From the NCBI RefSeq assembly GCF_050943825.1, contig NZ_JBMNPX010000012.1, positions 17,369 through 81,368 on the forward strand: a stretch of 64,000 nucleotides of DNA, in the 5' to 3' direction. This stretch comes from Pseudoflavonifractor sp050943825 (GTDB lineage: Bacteria > Bacillota > Clostridia > Oscillospirales > Oscillospiraceae). The translations under genes and the position numbers were made by a program. Numbering within the stretch: position 1 is the first letter of the stretch; each line of letters begins with the position of its first letter. Below are positions 36,514 through 44,435 of the stretch, one piece after another. The notes under the pieces are model-generated. The model made no database searches. It saw only the letters and a program-made list of their open reading frames with translations, and was not told the origin of the DNA.

Positions 36514-38288
36514 GCGGGAAGAAGCAGAACAAGCCCAACCCGGCCCGGGAGGCCTTTCAGGCCGGGTGTGGACTGGTGAACCAGAACCCGGTGCTGAGTC
36601 CGCTGATGAAGGAGGCCACCCCCCACTTTGACGACAGCTACCCCATGGCCAAGGAGGACTGGGTGTGGGTGAGCGCCAACGGCGACCTCTACGCCAACAG
36701 CCACCGCCGTGCCGCGCCCCAGGAGTGGGCCTATGTGGTGGCCCACTGCCTGCTCCACCTGGCTCTGGGCCACATCCGGGAGGACCGGGTTGGCGATATG
36801 GTATGGAATGCCGCCTGTGACTGCGTGGCGGCCCGGTATCTCTCCGACCTGCGGGTGGGCACGCCGCCCATGGAGCTGTCCGCCCCCCTGCCCCCCAACG
36901 CCCGGGAGGAGGAGACCCTCTGGCGCTGGCTGAAGGAGCACAGCGACAGCGCCTATTTCCGCTTCTCCACCATGAGCGGCGGACGGCCCGACATGGTGTG
37001 GGAGCCTGCCCCCTCCGGCTGGTGGCAGAAGCCCCCGGACTGGCGGCAGCTCTTCGCCGAGAGCCTGCGGGACGCCCTGCGCTCCGCCGTGGACTACGCC
37101 GGCGGCGTCACTACCCCCTTGGGCGCCCACAGGAAGATGGGCCCCATTCAGCGGGCCCAGGAGTGGTTCCTGTCCAGCTATCCCCTGCTGGGCGGCGTGG
37201 CCTCCGGCTTCAAGCTGGTGGATGACCCCCTGGTGGTCCAGCGGATGGACATCCCGGTGGCCGCCATCTCCATGCGGATGAAGGAGATCTACGTCAACCC
37301 CGCCGCCGGGCTCACCGAGCAGGAGTGGCGCTTTGTCCTGGCCCACGAGTACCTCCACGCCGCCCTGTGCCACGAGGCCCGGCTGGGAAGGCGGGACCCG
37401 GAGCTGTGGAACGTGGCCTGCGACTATGTCATCAACCAGTGGCTGCGGGACATGGAGGTGGGCTCCATGCCCGACGGCCTGCTCTTCGACCCGGAGCTGC
37501 AGGGTCTGTCGGCGGAGAGCGTCTACGACCGTCTGGCCGCCAACCTGCGTAAATACAAGCGCATGGCCCAGCACGACATTCTCTTTGGTCCCCCCGAGTG
37601 GACAGGGACCAAGGACTTTGTGGACCTGGACAGCTGGTGCCGCTCCGCTATTCAGCGGGGTCTGGACTACCACCAGGCCCATGAGCGGGGCTATCTGCCC
37701 GAAGGGCTGGTGGAGGAGATCCGGGCCCTGTCCCAGCCCCCCATCCCCTGGGATGTAAAGCTGGCCCGGTGGTTTGACGAGCGGTTTGAGCCCCTGGAGA
37801 AGCGCCGCACCTATGCCCGGCTCAGCCGCCGCCAGTCGGCCACACCGGACATCCCCCGCCCCTCCTGGCGGTATGAGGAGGCGGCCCAGGCGGGCCGCAC
37901 CTTCGGCGTGCTGCTGGACACCTCCGGCTCCATGGATCGCTCCCTGCTGGCCGCCGCTCTGGGGTCCATCGCCAGCTACAGCGCCGCCCGGGACGTAAAC
38001 CGGGTGCGGGTGGTGTTCTGCGACGCCGCCCCCTACGACCAGGGGTACATGGAGGCCGCCGACATTGCCGGCAGCGTGAAGGTGCGCGGCCGGGGCGGCA
38101 CGGTGCTCCAGCCGGGCATTGAGCTGCTGGAGCAGGCCTCCGACTTCCCCAAGGATGCGCCGCTGCTCATCATCACCGACTGCGAGTGCGACCGGCTGAA
38201 CCTCTACGGCCGGGACCACGCCTTTCTGGTGCCCCGGGGCCGCAGTCTGCCCTTCCCGCCCAGGGGCCCGGTCTTTTATCTGGAATAA
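36510..38288 (+). CDS. VWA-domain protein with two metallopeptidase-like domains (DUF2201-like)
   Basis: 592 residues, cytoplasmic (no signal). Two repeats of a metallopeptidase-like domain: the first has HCLLH at about 79-83 (WAYVVAHCLLHLALGHIREDR), where the catalytic Glu is missing; the second has a full HExxH, LAHEYLHAALCHEARLG, near 279-285. Both are followed by a similar NAACDCVAARYL / NVACDYVINQWL block. The C-terminal part is a VWA domain with MIDAS motif LLDTSGSMD near 470. DUF2201-type proteins pair with MoxR ATPases. Putative Zn-protease or degraded protease; target unknown. Confidence 0.88.
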   Translation: MSGKKQNKPNPAREAFQAGCGLVNQNPVLSPLMKEATPHFDDSYPMAKEDWVWVSANGDLYANSHRRAAPQEWAYVVAHCLLHLALGHIREDRVGDMVWNAACDCVAARYLSDLRVGTPPMELSAPLPPNAREEETLWRWLKEHSDSAYFRFSTMSGGRPDMVWEPAPSGWWQKPPDWRQLFAESLRDALRSAVDYAGGVTTPLGAHRKMGPIQRAQEWFLSSYPLLGGVASGFKLVDDPLVVQRMDIPVAAISMRMKEIYVNPAAGLTEQEWRFVLAHEYLHAALCHEARLGRRDPELWNVACDYVINQWLRDMEVGSMPDGLLFDPELQGLSAESVYDRLAANLRKYKRMAQHDILFGPPEWTGTKDFVDLDSWCRSAIQRGLDYHQAHERGYLPEGLVEEIRALSQPPIPWDVKLARWFDERFEPLEKRRTYARLSRRQSATPDIPRPSWRYEEAAQAGRTFGVLLDTSGSMDRSLLAAALGSIASYSAARDVNRVRVVFCDAAPYDQGYMEAADIAGSVKVRGRGGTVLQPGIELLEQASDFPKDAPLLIITDCECDRLNLYGRDHAFLVPRGRSLPFPPRGPVFYLE

Positions 38289-38309
38289 GATTGTTTTTCA
38301 ATAAAAAAT

Positions 38310-38353
38310 GCCGGAAGGGGCAGGCCGTCATGACGGCCTGCCCCGTCCGGCGT
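38310..38353 (+). terminator. Terminator after the VWA gene
   Basis: Long hairpin of about 19 base pairs (GCCGGAAGGGGCAGGCCGTC and its near-complement, loop at TGA), 20 bases after the stop, ending in GTTT. Confidence 0.75.
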
Positions 38354-38397
38354 TTACAAAATACGACTTTCCTGAGAATCAAAATTCTCTTCTACCT

Positions 38398-38453
38398 GTT
38401 TGCTGCATGCAGCAAACCCTCTCTTTTGCTCCGTACCTGCATCTCAGGTACGG
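38398..38453. repeat. Two small perfect palindromes in the VWA/clpP intergenic region
   Basis: A 20-base palindrome with arms GTTTGCTGCA / TGCAGCAAAC (38398-38417) and a hairpin CCGTACCTG / CAGGTACGG (38431-38453) lie between two terminators. The 38289-38554 gap contains no gene I can support. Confidence 0.5.
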
Positions 38454-38493
38454 CAAATCAGATGGTTTTTCGTAAAATTGCTTGAGAAATTTG

Positions 38494-38535
38494 AGAAAAG
38501 GCCCGCGCCAAGCCCCTCCGGACGCCTGGCGCGGG
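38494..38535 (-). terminator. Terminator of the clpP-like/virD4-like block
   Basis: Stem CCCGCGCCA / TGGCGCGGG followed on the minus strand by CCTTTTCTC, just after the last gene of the block. Confidence 0.8.
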
Positions 38536-38554
38536 TCCTTTTCCATCCCATTGT

Positions 38555-38761
38555 TCAGCTGCGCAGCACCTCCTCCAGCAGGCTAATCTGCCGGCTCAGC
38601 TCCGCGCACCGTTCTATCCAGTACTCGAACTTCACGCCGTTGAAGTCCTCGGGCATCTGGTCGTACAGGTCGTCCAGGCGCCGGCGGAGCTCCTCCAGCC
38701 AGGCTGCCGCGTATTTCGCCTCCTCTCCTCTCAGAGGCGCGGGACGCTCAAAGTCCTCCAT
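38555..38761 (-). CDS. Small helical protein of unknown function
   Basis: 68 residues, MEDFERPAPLRGEEAKYAAA..., ribosome site GGAGG 8 bases before ATG. Predicted mostly helical with two amphipathic stretches (YAAAWLEELRRRLDDLYDQ; CAELSRQISLLEEVLRS) that could form a coiled coil. Terminal gene of the minus-strand mobile-like block, 35 bases after the clpP-like gene. No family recognised. Confidence 0.65.
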   Translation of the reverse strand: MEDFERPAPLRGEEAKYAAAWLEELRRRLDDLYDQMPEDFNGVKFEYWIERCAELSRQISLLEEVLRS

Positions 38762-38796
38762 GGCATGTTCCTCCTTTCCTTCTGTGTGCGGGGGAC

Positions 38797-39399
38797 TCAG
38801 GTCCCCGCCTCGGGCTTGGGCAGCCCGGCCAGCGAGGCGAGGACCTGGTCGGCCAGACCGAACTCCACCGCCTCCTGGGCGCTGAAGGTGGTCTCCTGTT
38901 CGGTCTTTTCCAGGATTTCTTCCACCGTCCGGCCGGTACGTCCGGACAGAATGTCGGCCATGGCGGAGCGAATCCGGAGCAGGGAGTCGGCGCAGTCCTT
39001 GATTTTCATGGTACTGCCGCTGACCTGCTGCACCAGAGGGTCGTGAATCATCACATGGCTGTGGGGCAGGATGCAGCGGGTGTCACCTGCGGCGAAGAGC
39101 AGGGCGGCCATGCTGCTGGCGTTGCCCACGCAGACGGTGCGGATGGGACAGCCCAGCAGCTTCATGGTGTCGTAGATGGCGAAGCCGCTGTTCACCTCTC
39201 CGCCGGGGCTGTGGATGTACATGGTAATCTCCTGGTCGGACTGGGCGCTCAGATAGAGCATCTGGAGAATCAGGCTGTCGGCCTGCTCCGCGGTGATGGC
39301 GCCGAAGCAGAGCACGGCCCGCTGCTGCATCAGGCTGTCCTGAATGCGGCAGCTGCTGTAGCCGTAGCTGGTCTCCATCAGAATGTTGGGAATGTTCAT
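38797..39399 (-). CDS. clpP: ClpP-like protease subunit lacking the catalytic Asp
   Basis: 200 residues, full ClpP fold: EITMYIHSPGGEVNSGFAIYDTMK (oxyanion/strand region), nucleophile Ser in GNASSMAAL (about Ser 96), His in HSHVMIHDP (His 119). The end of the fold reads EKTEQETTFSAQEAVEFGLAD where housekeeping ClpP has DTERDxFxSAxEAVEYGLxD, so both Asp positions, including the catalytic one, are Thr. N-terminus ETSYGYSSCRIQDSLMQQR is also atypical. It sits within a block of ssb, virD4 and dnaB-like genes, so it is an accessory or element-encoded paralogue rather than the cell's main ClpP. Activity is doubtful without the Asp. Confidence 0.85.
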   Translation of the reverse strand: MNIPNILMETSYGYSSCRIQDSLMQQRAVLCFGAITAEQADSLILQMLYLSAQSDQEITMYIHSPGGEVNSGFAIYDTMKLLGCPIRTVCVGNASSMAALLFAAGDTRCILPHSHVMIHDPLVQQVSGSTMKIKDCADSLLRIRSAMADILSGRTGRTVEEILEKTEQETTFSAQEAVEFGLADQVLASLAGLPKPEAGT

Positions 39400-39402
39400 G
39401 GT

Positions 39403-39939
39403 TTACCGTCCTTTCTGCCCGTTGTCCGGGTCTTTCTTCTGTCTTTTTCGTACTTCCATGGCGTGGAACGGACTCAGCATCAGCTTCATGAAGTCCCAGT
39501 CCAGCCGGCCCGCTTCCTGGGGCTCCCCGATGGTGCTCAAGGCGCTGTTCTCCCATCGGATGTGCACTCTGTAAGGCTCAGCGGGCGGAACATAGCGCAC
39601 CCCGTCCGCAGGGGCGTTGTTCTGCCGGGACATCTGCTCTTCTTCCTGTTCCTGGTCCGGATGGGTCAGCCGGTAGCCATGGCCCAGCATGGACACCAGG
39701 CCGATGTTCCAGTCACCCTGGTTCAGCTCCGGCCAGGCAGCGGCCAAACCCCTTCTGCACTCGGCCTTCAGGTCCATCCCGGTGGCTCGCTGAACTGTCC
39801 GGCAGTACTCCTCCAGGGTCATGTCCCAGACCCGGAGTATGGGATTCTCTTCCGGCACCCAGAAGGGATTTTCCGGCGAATTGGACTGCAGGATTCCCTT
39901 CCGGCCGGCGGCCTCCAGCCGCTGGGCCAGAGGCCGCAT
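39403..39939 (-). CDS. Uncharacterised protein in mobile-like block
   Basis: 178 residues from ATG 39939, three bases after the stop of the preceding gene; the longer open frame overlaps that gene and is not preferred. Starts MRPLAQRLEAAGRKGIL. Largely soluble with a polar stretch HPDQEQEEEQMSRQNNAPAD in the middle. No recognised domain. Three bases before the clpP-like gene, so translated from the same message. Confidence 0.65.
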   Translation of the reverse strand: MRPLAQRLEAAGRKGILQSNSPENPFWVPEENPILRVWDMTLEEYCRTVQRATGMDLKAECRRGLAAAWPELNQGDWNIGLVSMLGHGYRLTHPDQEQEEEQMSRQNNAPADGVRYVPPAEPYRVHIRWENSALSTIGEPQEAGRLDWDFMKLMLSPFHAMEVRKRQKKDPDNGQKGR

Positions 39940-39941
39940 GA

Positions 39942-40304
39942 TTATCGGGCGCCCCAATAGAATGCACCTCCATCGTTGTGTTTTACTATGCAGCGGTCGA
40001 TGTCCAGCAGCGGCGACAGGAGGAGCCACATGCCCTGCCTACCCTTCTGTGTGTCCCGGTAGCCCCAGAGCACGTCGGCGGCCTGGCCGAAGGTCATGCT
40101 CTCGGTGAGGTCGGGGAAAACCCGGCGCAGCTGCGCCAGGCGCTCCAGGTGCTCCCCCAGCCACTCGGTCAGGGGAAAGCTGCTGATGCGCTCCAGCCGG
40201 GCGTCCAGCACTCTGCTGTCGCTGACCAGGCCCTTCTTCAGGCGGTCCAGCCGCTCCTCCAGGGACGGCTGGGCCGCAGCGGGGTTGTTACACTGCTTTT
40301 TCAT
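39942..40304 (-). CDS. Uncharacterised protein in mobile-like block
   Basis: 120 residues, MKKQCNNPAAAQPSLEERLDRLKKGL..., ribosome site GGAGTATGCCCT. The 5' end overlaps the 3' end of the coupling ATPase gene by 17 bases. Helical, with a tryptophan-rich end (VLWGYRDTQ; GAFYWGAR). Function unknown; position directly after a VirD4-like ATPase suggests an accessory partner. Confidence 0.65.
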   Translation of the reverse strand: MKKQCNNPAAAQPSLEERLDRLKKGLVSDSRVLDARLERISSFPLTEWLGEHLERLAQLRRVFPDLTESMTFGQAADVLWGYRDTQKGRQGMWLLLSPLLDIDRCIVKHNDGGAFYWGAR

Positions 40305-41571
40305 AGGGCATACTCCTTTCTTCGGTCTTTTCGGCCACGGCCAGCCGGGCCTGGGCCACCTTCCAGAAGGGGTGGTCCTCAGGTATGAACTTGCCGCACT
40401 TCCGGGGCGCCTGGCCGCGGGTGAGCACCACTGCGTCGTCGTGGGACATGTTCAGCACGGACTGCACGGTCCGGTTGAGCCGGGTGCTCATCTCCTGGGC
40501 AGTCTGCAGGTCCAGGCCGCCCAGATAGAGCCAGTTGTCGCAGTTGTTCACAATGGTCTGTCCCTTGGTCCGTCCGTAGATGCTCTCCAGCTGGGACAGG
40601 CTCTGGATAATCAGGCTCACCGACAGCTCCCGGGACCGGATGACGGAAATCAGGTTGTCGAAGTCGGGAATGACGGTGTTCGTGGCGAAGTCGTCCAGGA
40701 TGAACCGCACCGGCACGGGCAGCCGGGAGCCGGGACACTGGTCGGCCATGGCCACCAGCCGCTGGAAGGCCTGGGCGTAGAACAGGTTGACCAGCCGGTC
40801 GTTGGAGCGGTCGGTGTCGCTGACGGTGAGGAACACGGCGGTTTTCCGGGTGCCGATGCTCTCAAAGCTGACCTGCTGCTGGTTGGAGAACATCCGGCTC
40901 ACTCCGGAATAGCTCAGGGGCAGCAGATGCCGGTCCAGGAAGGCCCGGATGCAGGCGTCGGTCCGGTTGGCGGAGCGGGTGGTGAGCATGCTGCGGTAGC
41001 GGGACACCGCGAAGCAGTCCGGCTTCAGCTCGCCCAGCTCCCGGAACATCTGGTCCAGAGTGACGCTGCCGATGAGGCCGCTGAGCCTGCACACCGAGCT
41101 CAGGTTGCGCTCCTGCTCGGGCAGGCATTCCAGCACGTAGCCCACCAGGGCCTGGAGGTAAATCTGTGCGGACTGGTCCCAGAAGGGGTCGTCCCTGGTG
41201 AGCACGGGGGCGATGACGTTGGACAGGGAGATGATGTCCTGCTGGTTGTACTCTCCCTGTTCCTGGTCGTACCGGACGGAGGCCAGGGGATTGTAGCCCC
41301 AGGTGTTCCCGTCCACCCGGGCGAAGTTGAGCTCAATGACCTGGTAGCCCCTGGACTCCAGGTAGGGCCGGAACTGCCGGCAGAGGTTGCCCTTGGTGTC
41401 GGTGACCACCAGGCTGCCCTCGGCCTGGAGGATGTTCGGGATGACGTAGCCCCTGGTCTTACCGGCGCCGGACGGGCCGATAATCAGGTCGTTGTTGTTA
41501 TTTCCGGTGGCCCAGGTGTCGTTGTCGATGTAGACGTCCCTGGCCAGAATGCGCTGGGAATGACACTTCAT
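40288..41571 (-). CDS. VirD4/TraG-type coupling ATPase without membrane segment
   Basis: 427 residues. Walker A NDLIIGPSGAGKTRGYVIPNIL near 28-45, SLVVTDTKGNLCRQFRPYLESRGYQVIELNF, Walker B region VRFILDDFATNTVIPDFDNLISVIRSRELSV, and RNTVQ-like SLIIQSLSQLESIYG with ILNNCDNWLYLGGLDLQTAQEMSTRLNRTVQ. These are the hallmarks of type IV coupling proteins that hand DNA to a conjugation channel. Unlike typical VirD4 it starts directly with the motor domain and lacks N-terminal membrane helices. No relaxase, VirB4 or channel gene is present nearby. Confidence 0.88.
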   Translation of the reverse strand: MKCHSQRILARDVYIDNDTWATGNNNNDLIIGPSGAGKTRGYVIPNILQAEGSLVVTDTKGNLCRQFRPYLESRGYQVIELNFARVDGNTWGYNPLASVRYDQEQGEYNQQDIISLSNVIAPVLTRDDPFWDQSAQIYLQALVGYVLECLPEQERNLSSVCRLSGLIGSVTLDQMFRELGELKPDCFAVSRYRSMLTTRSANRTDACIRAFLDRHLLPLSYSGVSRMFSNQQQVSFESIGTRKTAVFLTVSDTDRSNDRLVNLFYAQAFQRLVAMADQCPGSRLPVPVRFILDDFATNTVIPDFDNLISVIRSRELSVSLIIQSLSQLESIYGRTKGQTIVNNCDNWLYLGGLDLQTAQEMSTRLNRTVQSVLNMSHDDAVVLTRGQAPRKCGKFIPEDHPFWKVAQARLAVAEKTEERSMPYEKAV

Positions 41572-41647
41572 ATCTGTCAGCTCCTTTTCTGTTTCAGTCT
41601 GGTTTTCTTCCGGGGCGGCGCCGTCGGAGCGCCGCCCGTCAGCGTTG

Positions 41648-42085
41648 TCAAAAGGGAAGCCCGTCGTCCTCCGGCAGCTCCATGCCGCCTTTCGGCTCGT
41701 CGCTCTCTCTGTCGCGGGCGGGCTGGTCCGCGGCCCGGGGCTTGCCCTCCAGCAGCTCCACGTCCTGGGTGAGCAGGCTGACGCCGAACTTGCTCTCCCC
41801 GCTGGCGTCGGTGTAGGTGCTGGTGCGGATGGTGTAGCGTGCCGCCACCAGCTCGCCCACTCTCAGGCGGCTGTACACCGACTGGTCCACCTGGCTTCTG
41901 GCGGGCAGGAAGGCCTCCAGGTTTACGAAGTCGCTGTCCCGCTTGCCCTCCTTGTTCTGAAAGTTGCGGCTGACGGCCAGGGTGTAGAGGACCTTGTGGG
42001 AGCCGTCCCGGTTCTCGTACACCTTGGGCTGGCGGACCAGGCGGCCGATGGCCACCCCGTAGTTGCAGGTATTCATGTTACGCAT
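41648..42085 (-). CDS. ssb: Single-stranded DNA-binding protein
   Basis: 145 residues; OB fold at 5-112 (NYGVAIGRLVRQPKVYENRDGSHKVLYTLAVSRNF; VNLEAFLPARSQVDQSVYSRLRVGELVAARYTIRTS) and an acidic tail ending DDGLPF, the tip that recruits replication partners. The OB fold is divergent from chromosomal SSB, as usual for SSBs of plasmids and conjugative elements. Located 76 bases before the coupling ATPase gene. Confidence 0.85.
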   Translation of the reverse strand: MRNMNTCNYGVAIGRLVRQPKVYENRDGSHKVLYTLAVSRNFQNKEGKRDSDFVNLEAFLPARSQVDQSVYSRLRVGELVAARYTIRTSTYTDASGESKFGVSLLTQDVELLEGKPRAADQPARDRESDEPKGGMELPEDDGLPF

Positions 42086-42231
42086 AGAAATCGCTCCTTT
42101 TCTCTCATATTTCGTATTTTTTCGTGGTTTTCACGGTTGACTGCGCTGGAAACCGGGGATTCGCCGGGGCGGGGCAGGTCCGCCCCGGCAGGCTTGCTTG
42201 TATCACCTTCTCTCTGTCCGTGCCGCTGGCC

Positions 42232-42657
42232 TTACGCGGTAGCGGCCGTGTCCTCCAGCAGCTGGATATCCTCCGTGCCGTCGATGAACAGGAAGCTGCG
42301 CTCGGCCAGCTCGCCGTCCCGGTCGATGTACACGTCGTAGCGGCGGCAGAAGTCGATTTTCAGCATCTGACCGTCCTGCAGCATCCGGTTCACTTCGCCC
42401 GTGTCCCCGCCGGCGTTCATGTAGAGCTCCATCTGGGTCACATGGCAGAAGCCCTGCTTGTCCGGTCCGTTGGGGGCGGCCAGCCTGAACACGTACTGGC
42501 TGCTGCCGCCCGGACGGGAGAATCGCCGGTATTCGCCGCTCACACGGCCGATGATGGTCTGCTTCTCGCCGTAATAGTGGATGGGATTCTCCCGGGTGAG
42601 CTTGCCCTCCCGGTCGCTGCGGCAGTTGCTGACGTACTTGTTGTTCTTTTTCATCAT
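42232..42657 (-). CDS. Uncharacterised beta-rich protein beside ssb
   Basis: 141 residues from tandem ATGs at 42657/42654 (MMKKNNKYVSN...); a longer open frame upstream has no ribosome site. Predicted beta-rich: EKQTIIGRVSGEYRRFSRPGGSSQYVFRLAAPNGPDKQGFCHVTQMELYMN resembles an OB-like nucleic-acid binding fold but I cannot assign it. Followed by ssb in the same direction. Confidence 0.6.
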   Translation of the reverse strand: MMKKNNKYVSNCRSDREGKLTRENPIHYYGEKQTIIGRVSGEYRRFSRPGGSSQYVFRLAAPNGPDKQGFCHVTQMELYMNAGGDTGEVNRMLQDGQMLKIDFCRRYDVYIDRDGELAERSFLFIDGTEDIQLLEDTAATA

Positions 42658-42737
42658 GATGTTTTCATCCTTTCTGAAATGTTTCGTTGTTCGTTGTTTC
42701 AGGCTTTTCGCCTTTTTTACTTTCACAATTTCACCCG

Positions 42738-43008
42738 GGACCCGAAAGGGTCCTTCCGTTCCCTTTCATCTCCACTCCCGAAAAAACCGGACAGGGTTTT
42801 ATTGTCTGTATTTAGCCGGAACGGCTGTTTCCCTTCCTTCACAGCTCCACTCGGGGCCCGAAAGGGCCCTTTCACGCCCCTTCATTACTACACCCGAAAA
42901 CCCGAACAGGGTTTTATCGTCCGTATTTAGCCGGAATGGCTGCTTCTCCCGGGTAGTCCGGGCAACTGCCATGGGTTTTATTCACCTCCGTATTCGCATG
43001 GCAGTTGT
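42738..43008. repeat. Imperfect 115-base tandem repeat with GGGCCC-hairpins
   Basis: Two copies start at about 42738 and 42853. Each opens with a hairpin (GGACCCGAAAGGGTCC; GGGCCCGAAAGGGCCC) and holds the block CAGGGTTTTATTGTCTGTAT / CAGGGTTTTATCGTCCGTAT followed by TTAGCCGGAA (42792 and 42907). A third, decayed copy of the second block is at 42970-43008. The rest of the 42658-43540 gap has another perfect hairpin GGGTGGGACC/GGTCCCACCC at 43041-43065 and no supported gene. Confidence 0.7.
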
Positions 43009-43347
43009 TCTATTTTTATTTCTTTCACAAGATAAGCCGGGTGGGACCCTGACGGTCCCACCCATACGCATGTCCTTCGTATGGTACAGGCAACCAGAAT
43101 TCCATCCGGGCTGTATCCTCTGTTTTATGGATACACCCGCATCTCTCATCGGGAACCGCATGTTCCCTTTTCTGCTTGCCATTGAAATCTGCGCATGGCA
43201 GAAATACACACAGGTCTGCTTGCTGTCCCGCAGCCACTGGTATAGTTCTATTTTTACTCCCGAGAGGACCACACCTGGTCCTCTTCCACGCATCTGACTG
43301 ACCACATGCTCCCCGCCTTCAGGACATGCTGTCTGTACCGATACGGG

Positions 43348-43383
43348 CAAAAAAATACCCGGCTTCCTGTTCGGAAGTCGGGT
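43348..43383 (-). terminator. Terminator downstream of the helicase/unknown gene pair
   Basis: Stem ACCCGACTTCC / GGAAGCCGGGT followed by ATTTTTTTG on the minus strand. It separates the dnaB-like pair from the ssb/virD4-like genes. Confidence 0.8.
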
Positions 43384-43540
43384 AAAATCAGCCCCTTACA
43401 GGGGGCCGCAGCCGAATGGGGCAGAACGAAGTTCTGTTAACTTGTTCTATCCCATTCTTATCTTAGAAGATTATAGGAGTGTGATAATTCTGTATCCATT
43501 GCGCCCCAGCACTTACAGAGCTGTATAAAAATGGATTGTT

Positions 43541-44431
43541 TCATTTTTTCCTCTTTTTGTTTCTCTTTTTTTCCGTATTGTCGCCATTTAACAGCAGCAC
43601 GCCGTAACCTTTTTCCTCCGGAAGGGGCTGATACTGTTCTTGTGTTACATAGCCGCTTTTTCTCCAGTTGTCCAGCAGCTGGTCCACGGTCTGCTGGGCC
43701 CGCTTGGCCTCGACGGACGGGCTCTTTCCCTCCCCCGCCAGGCCCAGAACCCAGAGCAGGCCGTACTCGTTGCCCGCCTCGTCCCGCTTCAGCAGGCGGA
43801 CCTCCCGCTCGTCTATCCGGTTGCCCGGGTAGCGGACAATCTCCAGCTCCTGGAGCAGGTAGTGCCGCAGCAGCAGGGTCCGGTCGTTGTTGTTGAGCCT
43901 GGCCTGGCCCAGCGTTTCATCGTCCCGCAGCAGGCTGACGGGGATTCGGATGAGCTGGTTCCGCTCCTCCGCGTACTGGTAGAGGGGCATCTGTCCGCCC
44001 TCCCGGAAGCGGAAGCGCAGCCTGCTCCTGCCCGCCTCCCAGGTGAGGGGGAGAAACGCCCCCTCGTAGACCTCCTGCATGGCCTGCTGGTCGTGGTCGG
44101 CCAGGATATAGAGCTCCGTCCCCGCCAGTCTCTGCAGCCGGGCCTCTATCTCGTCCTGCTTCTCCGGCCGCAGCCGCCGGTCCATGTCCCCGGCCATGAT
44201 CTGGCCGATGGTCTCCGCCCGGAAGCCGTTCTCACCCTCCCCGGACCGCCACAGGGAGTAGACCGCGTTGGCCGTCACCATGTCCATGTAGGACAGCTCC
44301 CGGGTGATGACGTATTCCACGTAGTTCTTCTGGTCGTCGGACAGAACGGCCCGGTTGACGCAGCCGGTCAGGTCCCGGTATTTCCGCAGCTCGTTGGCGA
44401 TTTTGCAGTTGTTCATGATAAACTGTTCCAC
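43541..44431 (-). CDS. Uncharacterised, possibly replication-associated protein
   Basis: 296 residues, MEQFIMNNCKIANELRKYRDLTGCVNRAVL..., ending in a very basic tail (EKKRNKKRKK) that could bind nucleic acid. The middle (EGAFLPLTWEAGRSRLRFRF...PLYQYAEERNQLIRIPVSLL) recalls uncharacterised proteins encoded by plasmids and conjugative elements of clostridia, a resemblance from memory that I cannot test. Four bases separate it from the upstream dnaB-like gene, so the two are co-translated; loading or regulating that helicase would be a natural role. Confidence 0.65.
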   Translation of the reverse strand: MEQFIMNNCKIANELRKYRDLTGCVNRAVLSDDQKNYVEYVITRELSYMDMVTANAVYSLWRSGEGENGFRAETIGQIMAGDMDRRLRPEKQDEIEARLQRLAGTELYILADHDQQAMQEVYEGAFLPLTWEAGRSRLRFRFREGGQMPLYQYAEERNQLIRIPVSLLRDDETLGQARLNNNDRTLLLRHYLLQELEIVRYPGNRIDEREVRLLKRDEAGNEYGLLWVLGLAGEGKSPSVEAKRAQQTVDQLLDNWRKSGYVTQEQYQPLPEEKGYGVLLLNGDNTEKKRNKKRKK

Positions 44432-44435
44432 ACCC

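Noticed and set aside
42982..43350. Minus-strand open frame of 122 residues in the repeat region
   Set aside because: Composition is low in recognisable pattern, it spans a perfect hairpin and has no convincing ribosome site.
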